A program made the position numbers and the translations under genes. Below, one piece after another: positions 12,379 to 22,720 of a stretch of DNA of 64,000 nt. The DNA comes from Gautieria morchelliformis. Its lineage: Eukaryota; Basidiomycota; Agaricomycetes; Gomphales; Gomphaceae. Numbering within the stretch: position 1 is the stretch's first letter; the number at the start of each line of letters is the position of its first letter. The stretch spans positions 62,001 through 126,000 of the forward strand of contig WHVA01000311.1 in the NCBI GenBank assembly GCA_015179125.1, given 5' to 3'. The notes below the pieces were generated by a model. The model searched no databases. It saw only the letters and a program-made list of their open reading frames with translations, and was not told the DNA's origin.

Positions 12379-15300
12379 TCCGGGACCCACGAATTCTCCT
12401 CATACCCATACCCTTCCCATTTCATGAGGAATTGGAGTCGTCCTCACACAAACCGGCTGTCCAGGATCCATTCCACCACATAGTGCTCTTCCCCATCTAC
12501 AATTTCCAGTGGAGGTGGCGGACGAGCCTTCCGACCTGGAATTGGGTCCTCAAGCGTAGGGAGTAACTTCACCACATTGAAGACGGGGTGGAGGTCGGAC
12601 ATGGACATCGGAAGTTGGAGGCGGTATGCATTCCGTCCAACCCTCCACATCACTGTGAAGGGCCCAAGGTAGCGGTGGGCAAGCTTCTGCGATGGGCGTG
12701 TGGTGCGGATGTCACTTGCATCTCGATACACCTTGTCTCCAACTTGGTACTCTGGGGCAGGAACCTGGCGTTGGTTGTAGTACCTTGCCATGTCATCCTT
12801 GGCCTTCGCAAGGGCCGACTTGGCTTCCGAAAGGGTGGAGTCCATGCGGTCTCGGAACTCATTGACTGTCTCGAGTCGGGACTCTGCCTGGCGTGGCTCG
12901 AAGCCCATCCGTGGGTGTCGTCCAGAGTGGAGCATGAAGGGGGTCTGTTGTGTGGCGGAATGTACATGGTTGTTGTATTGGAATTCAGCGAGTGGAAGTA
13001 ACTCATCCCAGTCATCCTGCCTCTCATTGACAAAGAGGCAGAGATATTGCTCCAACTCCTGATTGACCCGTTCCGTCTGTCCATCACCCTGTGGATGGTC
13101 CACTGTGGTGGTAGCCAGCTTTATGCCGAGCAGGAGGTAGAGCTCCCGAGTCAGTTCCGTGACAAACTGCGGACCTCAGTCAGAAACGACTTGCTTCGGA
13201 AGCCCATGCAACTTCCAGACATGGGCAAGGAACAGGCGGGCCACTCCGAGGGCTGTGATCGTCGTGTGCATCGGAATGAAGTGGGACACCTTGCTTACCG
13301 AGTCCACAACGTTCATGATTGCGTCGTAGCCATGAGACTCTGGAGTTCAACGATGAAGTCGACACTGATGGTGTCCCAGTGCGATTCTGGAATCGGGAGT
13401 GGAACAAGTTCTCCGACAGGCGGATGTCATTGTGCTTTGGTTCAGAGACAAAGGTCACATGTCTTCACGTACTGTCCAATGTAGCGGGACATCTGAGGCC
13501 ACCAGTAGTTCCGAGCCACTAACTCCAGCGTCTTCCACCTGCCAGCATGCCCAGCGACGCGTGTGTCATGGTGCTGGGACACAATGCGGCGGCAGCGGAG
13601 GTCTGCCCCACCTGGAACATAGACCTTGCCTCTGAAGTGGAGCACCCCATCACGTTCCGACCATTCTGCTGCCCATACAGACCCTGAGTGCCCTTTCCGA
13701 AGTTCCTCCACCGCCTTCACCACCGACTCCTCCTTCTCTCCATTCCAGTACTGCCTCCGGATGTCCCGGAGCATTTCTGCTTCTGCCCCAACTGCAGTCA
13801 CTCCTTCGAGGGCGCGGATTGCAAAGAGACTTGGGCAGAGCAGTGTCATATCAGCGTTGTCTCCACTTCCGCTTCCATGATCCGCACGGTGGGATAGGGC
13901 ATCGGGCTTGCCCATGGTGCGGCCAGGGCGGTGGTGGAGCATGAAGTCGAACCGGGACAGGTGTAGAGACCACCGTGCTTGTCGTCGGTTCAACTTATTA
14001 GACGTGCGGAAGTACTCGAGGTTCTTGTGGTCTGTCCAGATCTCAAACGGGCATAGAGCACCCTCGAGGAAGAGTTGCCACTCCTCCAGCGCTCGGATGA
14101 TTGCCAGCATCTCCTTGTCGTGGATCTCATAGTTCCGCTCAACCAGACTAAGGCTTTTAGAGAAGAAGGCAATCGGATGCAACCCCCCACCATCTTCCGA
14201 TGACTGTTGCGACAAGACCGCTCCGGTAGCTGTGTCGGAAGAATCCGCCTCGACTCGATAAGGGCGAGAGTCATCGGGAAAGATCAGGACCGGGGCAGAA
14301 GTGATCAGCTCCTTGAGTTTGTCAAAAGAGGCCTGTTCCAGCTCTCCCCACCGCCATCCAACCTCCTTCTTGGTGAGGTCGAAGAGGGCACGGGCATGGC
14401 GGGAGAAGTCCTTGATGAACCGCCGGTAGAAATTGACAAACCCAATGAAGGACTGGACCTCCTTCTTGTTCCGCGGCACGGGCCAATCTGATACACCGGA
14501 AACTTTGACCAGGTCTATTTCCACCTTTCCCTCCGACACAATCACCCCAAGATACTCTATCCGCGTCCGCTCAAATTCGCACTTTTCCAGCTTGAGACAC
14601 AGGTTGTACTCCCGGAGCCATTCCAGCACTCTCCGCACAACCTCCCGATGTTCCGACATTGTTTTTGTGAAGATGAGGATGTCATCAAGGTAGACGCAGA
14701 CAACCCCTTCTGCTATCATGTCACGGAAGATGTCATTCATCATCGTCTGGAACATGGCAGGACTGTTGGTGAGGCCAAAGAACATGACCTGTGGCTCAAA
14801 GAGTCCTCGGTTGGTGCGGAATGCGGCCTTCCACTCGTCTCCCTCCCAGATCCGAACATTATTGAAGCCCCAGCGGACATCCAGCTTAGTGAAGTACCTT
14901 GCCCCGCGGAGTTGTGTGATCAGTTCGGAAATGAGTGGAATGGGGTACCGGTTCTTGATCGTGATCGCATTCAAGGCCCGGTAATCCTGCACAAGTCTGA
15001 GCGAGCTGTCCTTCTTCTTGATGAAGAACACCGGAGATGCCATGGGTGACTTGGAGGGGCGGACCCTCCCTGTACGGAGGTTTTCCGCAAGGAATGCATC
15101 GAGCTCTACCTGCTCCTTGGGTGACAGTGGGTAGACCTTGCAATTGGTGGGCTTTGACCCAGGCTCCAACTCGATGGCATGGTCCCACAGCTTCCATGGA
15201 GGCAGGGCATCAAACGACTCCTTGGCAAAGACGTCCTCGAACTCCCGCAGGTACTCTGGAATTTCCGCCTCCACTTTATCATGCTTCTTGGAGGCTTCAG

Positions 15301-16158
15301 AAAGGCGTTGTGAAATATTTACGGTGGCGCGGATGTGTTCCGCTTCCGGTGGAAGGTTCACGTACAGCAAGCGCTCCCCTTCCACCAGAGCGTCTTCTGG
15401 GCCAAGTCGGATGGCGTTGGAGTCGGAATCGGAATTGGAATTGGAAGTGGGATCCGGTTCAAATTCCGCTTCCGAGTCTTCTTCTGCGAGCAGTGGATGG
15501 GGGCCAGAATGACATGTCTGTATGAGCTGTTCAGTCTTCCGCTGCTCCTGGCGCTCCTTCCGCGCTTCCAACCGACACATGTGACACTTGGCTGGGCATC
15601 GACTCATCAGTACCTTCCGAGTCTGCCAATCGATCTCCGCGTTGTGCTCCTGAAGCCAGGTAAACCTGAGGATGATGTCTTGCTTCCCCAGGCTGGTGAC
15701 TGCAAAGGAAGTGCGTTCTGTGTGACCATCGTAGCGGAGAATTGTGTCTACTATCTCCGTGATGGACCCTGCCTCATTGGGGCTTCCATCCACATTGAAC
15801 ACCGGGATTGCATGTTGCAACTTCCGTGTGGTCAGTCGGTTCCGTTCCACATAGTCCCGGTCTATAAACTGACCAGTGGCACCGCAATCGACAAGGGCGG
15901 GTCCGTATTTGACTTTTGCCGTATCTATCGTCTGGATCTCCACCTTAATGACTTGGGGCCAGGGGTGGCAGCAACAACATAGCGCTTCGGGAGGCGTCTC
16001 TCCCAAGGGCGGATGCGAGGTGGATGGGGTGTCGGATTTGGTTTTTGTGTGACTTTATCCGGTGGGTCTGTACGAAGTGAGGGGAGTGGGGGCTTTTCAT
16101 TCTCTACTTCAAGACAGGCAAACCGGTTATGTACAGGCAGCAAGGGCACACATCTCAC
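12379..16158 (-). pseudogene. Gypsy pol (PR-RT-RH-IN-chromodomain), broken
   Basis: The long frame 16006-13442 (854 codons) has a protease with DCGAT at residue 40, a reverse transcriptase with VYLDD at residue 438-442 (14681-14695), RNase H strands (EADSSDTATGAVLSQ, then WTDHKNLEYF), and the integrase HHCC finger ending KTCDLCL. There it meets a frame change. The integrase core between 13440 and 13100 is scattered over frames with stops. A further frame, 13103-12444, holds the end of the core (HPQGDGQTERVNQELEQYL) and the GPY/F module (RYLGPFTV). The chromodomain follows but is split by TGA just after DSRFV; KWEGYGYEENSWVPE continues past the stop. It would reverse-transcribe and integrate the element; this copy cannot make a full protein. 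Confidence 0.85.
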
Positions 16159-17329
16159 CCGCTGCGCATCACAAAATCCGACGCATCTTCCACTTCCGAT
16201 GCGCCATGTTCCACATTTTTGGAAGTTCTTTCCGCAGTGGGCACTCCGCTTATATCTGCGAGTGCGAGGAACTCTGGAAGGAGCTCGAGTTTCTCCTCTG
16301 TGGTCATAAGCCGGATGTCAAAGGCTTGGGGGCACTCGCAGGCATAGTGGCCTGGTTGTCGGCATCGGAAGCAGGTGATGGTTCCGTGGCCTTTTCCGCG
16401 CATGCGGTCAACATCCATCGGGGCAAGGCCACTCTTCGAGGGAGGGGGGCTAGGGTTCCTAATAGGAGCAGGCGGAACAACCGTCGGAAATATTTTCCAT
16501 GTGGGAATGAATGCACTTCCAGGTTTTGGCACGGGTGGAGTAGGACGAGCAGAACTGCCTGTCATGTTCCAGTTTGTCTCCATGAAGGCCTCATTGCTTC
16601 CCTGTTTTGGGACACCCTCCACGCACCTTGGTACCACCCTTCCGGGTCATCGAAATCCGGAGCTCCATCCCCAAGCAGCGCAACTTGGTTCTGGAGTGTC
16701 GGATCAAGCCCTCGTCGGAATTTGATGATGATCGTCTTGTTGTCGTCATACTCCGCAAGGTCAATGAGCTCCTGGAAGCAGTCGATGTAGTCATCGACTG
16801 GATCCTTGGCCTGGTACCAGCTGGTCCCCTCGAGCTTCGTAAGGGCTGTGAGCTGCTCATTTTTTGGGCAGAACTGGTCGGAAAATGTTTTCTCGAAGGC
16901 GTCCCAGTCCCGGAAGTAGTTCCCCTTGCCCTTCGCTTCATGTCGGATCACCTTGTTTGCAAAATGGGCTGTGCGGTCCGACTTGAAAAATGACAATGCC
17001 CAGTGAATCCATGCCTGGTCGTTCGGAAAGAGGTCTTCGACAATTGCAAAGTAGATGCTGCATGTGTTGAAGAATGCGCGTCCCTTCTCCCAATCTCTGT
17101 CAAAGTCCGCCAGAGTTGCGGGTTTGACCTTTGCCAACTTCGCAGACATCCTCTCTTCCGCTAGTTCCGCTTTTCCGAAATCCGGCTCATCCAGCATTGT
17201 ATTTCCACCACTTTGTGGGATATCTAACTTAGCCAAAATCGCTTGTAAGGCTGTTTCCATCGCGTCGGTCTTCATCCGGTTCCGCATCAATTCCTCCTCC
17301 ATATTCTGAAGACGATTGTCCGGCTCCAT
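16155..17329 (-). pseudogene. Gypsy gag with CCHC knuckle, frameshifted
   Basis: From an ATG near 17329 the frame encodes a coiled N-terminus (MEEELMRNRMKTDAM) and a Ty3-type capsid core (DPVDDYIDCFQELIDLAEYDDN). It ends at 16562. An overlapping frame, 16637-16155, supplies the nucleocapsid with one CCHC zinc knuckle (CFRCRQPGHYACEC) and a conserved FDIRLM segment, so a single frameshift around 16570-16640 splits the protein. The frame upstream of 17329 is open into the LTR but is not needed. The product would form the particle and bind element RNA. Confidence 0.8.
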
Positions 17330-17513
17330 GTCAGAAGGAGAAATATGGGACGGGATTTCCAGGGTTGGAAGCTCGATGTAAGAAGAGGGGCTGTCATATA
17401 CCGTGTGCGCGGAAGAGGTCGCGATCTCCGAGTCACTGTCTCCGATTCCGAACGCACCTATGGCGAATGCAATGCACAGTAAGACCGCCGGTCCTCTAGG
17501 GGAGAGACATTTC

Positions 17514-17802
17514 TGCTGTAAGGGCAACCCTGGCTGGTTGTGGAGATCGCACTACCACACAACTGACAAGGGGAAATCCAAAGTATGTATAAATGAACAG
17601 AGTATACAAGAGAGGGGATTCTCACCTGACAAGGGGAAATCCAAAGAGAAAAGTCTAAGGACCCCCAATGTCAGCGAGCCCGTATTATACTACGCTGCGC
17701 AGCCAGGGACAACACTTGGCACCCGCCATCAACCCTGCATCCCCCTGACCTCCCTGACCCTTGATCGACCCTTGATGCCACCTATTACGCAAGTCGCTTG
17801 AT
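17514..17802 (-). repeat. 5' LTR of the gypsy element, truncated
   Basis: 289 bases match 11767-12055 with three transitions. The outer part of the LTR, including the expected TGATGTCAGGGG start, is missing, and LINE 5' sequence follows without a gap. Confidence 0.85.
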
Positions 17803-17962
17803 GGAACTCCTTTTGCACTCCGACCACCACCATCGCCTGGGCGCATTTTTAGTTCTTTCTCTACCTTCCCTTTCTTTGCTCCTACTATTACACCTATCTA
17901 CATACCATACATATCTACACACCCTGAGCACTCTACATACACCTGCCACGAAACCCGGCCCC

Positions 17963-19890
17963 ATGTCGAACGACGCGTCGGCTAGCGGGGCGAAGGGCAG
18001 GAGCACGCCTACGCAGTGTCCGACCGCGGCACCGTCCATGGCACAGGCCAAGCTCGACGCTCAGGGAAGGATCCAGCCCAGGGCAGCAACGGGCCCTGTA
18101 AGAGACAAGCAGACAGAACCGACGAAAAGAAGTGAGAATGCGGCTGAGAAAAGGGCACCGGCGACCCGGGTGACCACCAGGGGGGCAGCGTCAGACCAGG
18201 AGACACTCACAGGGGAGGAGATAAGGGTCTTACCAGGGCAGGAGATAGCGGATGGCAGGAGATAGCGGATGGCGAAGCAGGTAAGCTCTACTTGGAACGT
18301 ACCTTGCTAACGGTACCCGGCGCACCCTGGACAGTTGGCGCGCTGTCCACTGCCATCCTACAGGTGACTCAGTATAAGGGAATTCCACGCCAAGCGATAA
18401 ACACGATGAGGTCCATCACGTTCGTACTGGAGGAGGTGGAGGATGATGCCAGATATGAGAAGATCGTGAGCCAGGTCAAGGAGGGACTCGCTGCGGAAGG
18501 AAACGCGCTTTCAGCCAAGATCGCAGAGGCAACGGCTCTGATAGATAAGGCCACCGCTGCGGCCGAGACCGCGGCAAGGCTCTCTCACCAAGTTACCGAG
18601 GACGTCGCCGCGGAGGTCCAGACGATTCAGTCGGTGTCGAATACGGTCGCTACCTCGGCGACCCAACTCAACGAGACATCGACTACGTATAGGGATGCCA
18701 TATTGAAAGCAGCAGCAACATTGCAGCACACGCCGCCCGGCACTGCCACGCTCAATGCCAGAGTCCGAGCGAGGGAGGGCATCAAGCAGAGACAAGTGCT
18801 GGTGGACGCTGCGAGCGCAGGAGAGCGCATCCTCACCGACCTTGACGACATCGAGCTGGCATTGAAGGCCAATGAGACCATCAGCGACCTGGACCCAGAG
18901 GGGGAAAGGCTGGTTGTCAGCGCGAGGCGGCTGGCCAACGGCGGAGTGCTGTACGAGCTCAACACGGAGGAGGCGGCGAGGTGGCTCAACGAGGCGGGGA
19001 ACAGGATCCGATTCACAGAGGCCCTAGCGCCCAACGCGAGGATGAAAACGAGATCATTCCTGCTCATGATCCAGTTCATACCGTTGCACTTCGAGCCGGA
19101 AAGGGAGGGAGACCTGCGGGGCATAGAGGTGGTCAACAGGCTCCCGAGGGGAGCGATCAACAAAGCCAGGTGGATCAAGCCAAAACAGCATAGGGCAGCT
19201 AGCCAAACCTGCGGCCATGCCATCATCACGTTCGCCACACCGGAAGCGGCCAACAAACCAATCACCGACGGACTTATAGTCTTTTAGAAGAGGGTTTATG
19301 CGGAAAAGTGCAGGAAAGAGCCCACCAGGTGCCTCAAATGCCAGGGATGGAATCACTTGTCATACGCGTGCCCACAAGAACACAACACCTGTGGCACCTG
19401 CGGGGGGAGGCACAAGACGTCCACGTGCGATCAAACCGGGTGGCGGTGTGTTTCCTGCAGGTCAGACGGCCATGCCAGCTGGTCTAGAGCTTGCCCGGTC
19501 TTCCTGAGCAAATGCGCAGAACTCGACTCCAGGCTGCTCGAGAACTTAATGCCGTACTTCCCAACTGAGGAAGCGTGGACCCATGTCTCGCAGCCCTCCA
19601 AAGCACTGGCCCTGCTGCCCCCACAGGCAGAGCAACAGACCGTGCCACAGCACAATGGGGGCTGGGAGACGGTCACGCGACACACGGGAAGGCTCAAGCA
19701 AACGGTGCTCCCTTATGAACGGCGAGCCCCAGGGCCAGCAGTGGATAGTCACCTGCGAGCGGAACCCCCACAGCCCGTGTGGCAGCATGGGAGCCCGACC
19801 ACCTCTTCCAACAGCATTGCCCTGGGCCCCACCAACAGGTGGGGAGACACAGAAGGACACAACGGGCCACCCTCCTCTGCCCTCCACTGA
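17963..19890 (+). pseudogene. LINE ORF1 (gag-like), frameshift and stop
   Basis: The ATG at 17963 opens a disordered, charged N-terminus. A 17-base tandem duplication at 18239-18272 shifts the frame; the main body resumes at 18292 and runs to an in-frame TAG at 19285. It has an Ala-rich coiled coil (about 18480-18720) and the gag-like core. Past the stop, the continuing frame shows three Cys/His knuckles beginning CLKCQGWNHLSYAC, then CGTCGGRHKTSTC and CVSCRSDGHASWSRAC, the nucleic-acid-binding tail. The stop TGA (19888-19890) shares its A with the ATG of ORF2. The intact protein would coat LINE RNA. Confidence 0.8.
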
Positions 19891-21380
19891 TGAACTATAC
19901 GACAGGACCAACACCAACGAGGCTGAGAATATATCAACAAAACCTGAACAAATCTGACAAGGCCCAGTTTGACCTCGTCAACTCGGCCGTCCACAAGGAG
20001 TGGGATGTAATGCTGCTGCAAGAGCCGTATATTGATGCGCTAGGAAATACCAAAGCGAATCACAACTGGCGTGTGCTCTATCCTACCTCTCATCTAACTA
20101 ACGATACCCCAAAGTGTTCGGTGATACTGGTAAACACCTCTCTAGACACTAACATGTGGTCACAGGTCTTGGTCAAGGGGACGAATGATGTCACGGCGAT
20201 GCAGCTCAGGCACCAACGGGGCAAGATCACGATCTTCAACATTTACAACGACTGTGACCACTCGGCGTCGCTGCGGATCGTCGACGACTATGTCGGCATG
20301 GAGCGGTGCAACATAATTCAGCACGAGACGGACTCGATGGTGTGGTGCAGGGACTTCAATCGGCACCACCCTATGTGGGACGAGGAGAGGAACCATCACT
20401 TGTTCACGGCCGAAGCGACCAGGATGGCTGAGGAGCTAATTTCCATGGTGGCTGACTACAACATGGTGATGGCCCTCCCCAAACGCCTCCCAACCCTGCA
20501 GTCCATGTCCACCAAGAACTGGACGAGGGTTGATAATGTCTTTTGTACGGACAACATCGCCGACTCCATCATCAGCTGCGACACCTCTCCCAGCAGGAGG
20601 GGGCCAGGCACCGACCACGTCCCCATCCTCACAACCTTCGACATCGACGTAGAAACCAGGGGCCCGGAGCCCTTCCGCAACTTTAGGATGGTGGATTGGG
20701 GCGAATTCCGGGAGCAGCTGGCGGAGCAGCTAGAGGGAGTGCCGGACGCAAAAGAGCCGGAAAACATAGGTGAGTACAACGAAATGGTCACCGCGCTGAC
20801 GGTTGCCATCCAGGACACCATCAACATAGCGGTCCCGCTGTCGAAGCCAGTGCCGCACTCCCGTAGGTGGTGGAGCAAGGAACTGACGGATCTCAAGAGG
20901 GCTAAGAACAGGCTAAACCACCTCTCCTACATCCACCGCGCAGTCACCGACCACCCGTCCCATGAAGAACACAGGGAAGTCACAGAGAGATATGGCAAGG
21001 CGATCAGTAAGGCTAAATCACAACATTGGGCTGAATACCTGGAGGACCTCAACGACGGGCTGCTATGGACGGCGAACAAATACTTGGCCAACCCGGCTAC
21101 GGATGGGGGAAGATCGCGGATCCCGACTCTGCAGGTGATTGGAGCCGATGGCACTGCTAATGTGGCGGAAACCAACAAGGATAAGAGCGCAGCCCTCGCG
21201 GCAGCGTTCTTCCCGCCCAAGCCGCCTGAATCGCAAGTCCCGCCGAACCACCGGTACCCGAAACGCGTCAACCACAACTTTCAGATCCACGAGGCGCAGC
21301 TGAAGCGGCACCTGAACAAGCTAAAGCCCCATAAGGCGCCGGGCGACGACGGGATCCCGAACGTGGTCCTGACAAGTTAT
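19890..21380 (+). pseudogene. LINE ORF2, APE endonuclease then truncated RT
   Basis: An uninterrupted frame of about 500 codons starts at 19890 (ATG in TGATG). It holds the APE-type endonuclease: YQQNLNKS near residue 13, LLQEPY near 44, RDFNRHHPMWD near 160, a DNVFCTD strand and the catalytic TDHVPI (DH) near 250. The usual GDFN motif reads CRDFN here, a replaced Gly. A linker with RRWWSKELTDLK follows, then the first reverse-transcriptase motif (KAPGDDGIPN). The LINE reading ends there, so palm and catalytic aspartates are missing. The endonuclease would nick target DNA to prime reverse transcription; the copy is dead. Confidence 0.8.
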
Positions 21381-21472
21381 AAAAAAAATTTTAAGCATAG
21401 AAATTCCTTTGCAATCCCAGACTTAGGTTATAAGAGCATCTTAACCACTACACCACAGAACTTTTTGCGTTA
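21375..21472 (-). repeat. tRNA-like short repeat (SINE candidate)
   Basis: The minus strand reads TGGTGTAGTGGTTAAGATGC, a perfect match to a polymerase III A box, followed by an anticodon-arm-like CTT/AAG stem with loop ATAACCT (anticodon position AAC) and GGGATTGCAA, a weak B box. An A/T-rich tail (21376-21392) ends it on the LINE side. This fits a degraded tRNA-derived SINE inserted into, or fused to, the LINE. A functional tRNA is not supported, because the T arm and acceptor stem do not pair well. Confidence 0.4.
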
Positions 21473-21695
21473 AATCGGTACAGACGACTTTCGTGGGAAT
21501 CGGCGATAAAGTAGTTGCCAAATCTGGTATATCCCGAAATGGCTGTGAACGGCTGCGTCGGGCGCTGAATCAGCACGCAGCCGCTAACTAAGCTGCCCGA
21601 CTTGTAACATAACGCGGTCACTCAGTCACGTGTATATCACATGACTGCACCACTGGAGCAACCTGGACTCCCATTTTATCTGATAATAAAAACTG

Positions 21696-22535
21696 ATGTT
21701 CTCCAGAGCTGTCCAACCACCCATATTGTCTTTGTTCTCTTCTACATCTACTGAGTGCCTATCACTTTTTTCAGTGCACACGGACCCATCTCTCCTATCG
21801 GATTCTTTCGTCCATGTCTTGGACGACGAGTCCTCTCAACCTGAACCGCCTCCTCCTAAGACTCTCATAATCCCGATCGTGTTCGACGACGCCGCGGGGC
21901 GAGAAGGTGATACATCAAATACTAATAGCTTCTCAATTTCGGGCCCCGTGCTCCATATCCAGTCGCCAACCCTGCGGTCGGGCTACATACGCTGCCCACC
22001 GACCCACTGGAGACCCGATGCTGCGCAGCGAGACCGAGACCTCGGTATCAAGCTAGGCTGGATCCACGTGCAAGTTCGCAATATGGGAAGAGAATGGTGC
22101 TTCGAAGTGGGTGTTGTGGACCAAACCGGGAGGGAAGGTCGTATCAGATGTTCTACCTTTCAAGTACGTTACACTATTTCCGAATTTGGCGCGGCTCACG
22201 GCGGGGCACGCACCTTCCGCCAGACACAGCCCTCTGTTCGAACCGGGCCACGGGGGTCTCCGGTCCTCCATGTCCCTTTCAGATTCCCATCCCCCTCCTC
22301 GCGCCCACTCACCGCGTGGAGCACGATCTCCCAGCATATTCCCTCTCTTATGTCCCGTTTCTCTTCAGTTCCCCCGGAGCGGACTAGTCCCCATGCTCCC
22401 CTGCCAAGCGGACAATTCTCGCACATCTCGTTTGTCAAGGTTTACGCTACCTGCAGGTTACGTAGAATCTGGTTTACCGCGGAGAAGTTAGATGCATCCC
22501 AAGAACCATGGGAGTTTGGCCTGTATACTCGATAA
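21696..22535 (+). CDS. CFAP20-family (DUF667/CFA20 domain) protein
   Basis: The protein begins MFSRAVQPPILSLFSSTSTE, matching the start of CFAP20 proteins, and continues with a CFA20 beta domain: YIRCPPTHW, a LGIKLGWIHVQVRNMGREWCFEV strand pair, then TAWSTISQHIPSL and the C-terminal SHISFVKVYATCRLRRIWF ... PWEFGLYTR, the family's most conserved segment. An in-frame 60-base intron (22164-22223, GTACGT...CCAG) probably lies after CSTFQ, since the 20 residues it would add break the domain; the spliced protein has about 259 residues. In flagellates CFAP20 binds the inner junction of doublet microtubules, and nuclear roles in transcription are reported in animals. Fungi of this type lack flagella, so the role here is unknown. 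The frame is intact although it lies 200 bases from transposon debris. Confidence 0.75.
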   Translation: MFSRAVQPPILSLFSSTSTECLSLFSVHTDPSLLSDSFVHVLDDESSQPEPPPPKTLIIPIVFDDAAGREGDTSNTNSFSISGPVLHIQSPTLRSGYIRCPPTHWRPDAAQRDRDLGIKLGWIHVQVRNMGREWCFEVGVVDQTGREGRIRCSTFQVRYTISEFGAAHGGARTFRQTQPSVRTGPRGSPVLHVPFRFPSPSSRPLTAWSTISQHIPSLMSRFSSVPPERTSPHAPLPSGQFSHISFVKVYATCRLRRIWFTAEKLDASQEPWEFGLYTR

Positions 22536-22720
22536 TGAGCCAACGCAATGCCAGACATCGTGACATACATATACCAGACCGAGAATTATGTACTAATTGT
22601 CTGGTAAGTTTAAGGAACACGACAACGTGGCAAAAGCCATCTATCATGAAACCATCTTAAATAAATAATACACTAAAGAAACCTACAAGGCGATACTTAT
22701 AGTCAGGCACTGGAACAATG

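Larger units (their letters stand above)
11767..17802 (-). mobile_element. Ty3/gypsy chromodomain retrotransposon, degenerate
   Basis: On the minus strand the order is LTR (17802-17514), gag (zinc knuckle), protease, reverse transcriptase, RNase H, integrase, chromodomain, purine tract, LTR (12247-11767), the chromovirus layout. The shared 289 bases of the two LTRs differ at three positions, all transitions, so insertion appears recent, but gag and pol are broken by frameshifts and stops. The upstream LTR lacks its outer part: at 17802/17803 it runs directly into LINE DNA. The flank beside 11767 therefore has no partner in which to look for a target duplication. No tRNA-type primer-binding site was recognised next to 17514. 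Confidence 0.9.
17803..21380 (+). mobile_element. LINE (non-LTR) retrotransposon, 3'-truncated
   Basis: A pyrimidine-rich 5' leader (17803-17962) precedes ORF1 at 17963 and ORF2 at 19890. ORF2 stops being LINE-like at about 21375, just as the reverse transcriptase begins (HKAPGDDGIPNVVL). A tRNA-like repeat occupies the break, and no LINE sequence is seen beyond it. Loss of the 3' end is unusual because LINE copies normally lose the 5' end. The element joins directly to a truncated gypsy LTR on its left. Confidence 0.85.

Noticed and set aside
15335..15982. Long plus-strand frame opposite gypsy pol
   Set aside because: It is an antisense shadow of the protease/RT region, which has clear motifs on the minus strand.
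18627..19265. Minus-strand 212-codon frame
   Set aside because: Antisense shadow of LINE ORF1.
21400..21470. Functional tRNA gene
   Set aside because: A box is good but the B box is weak and arms do not pair fully; treated as a tRNA-like repeat.
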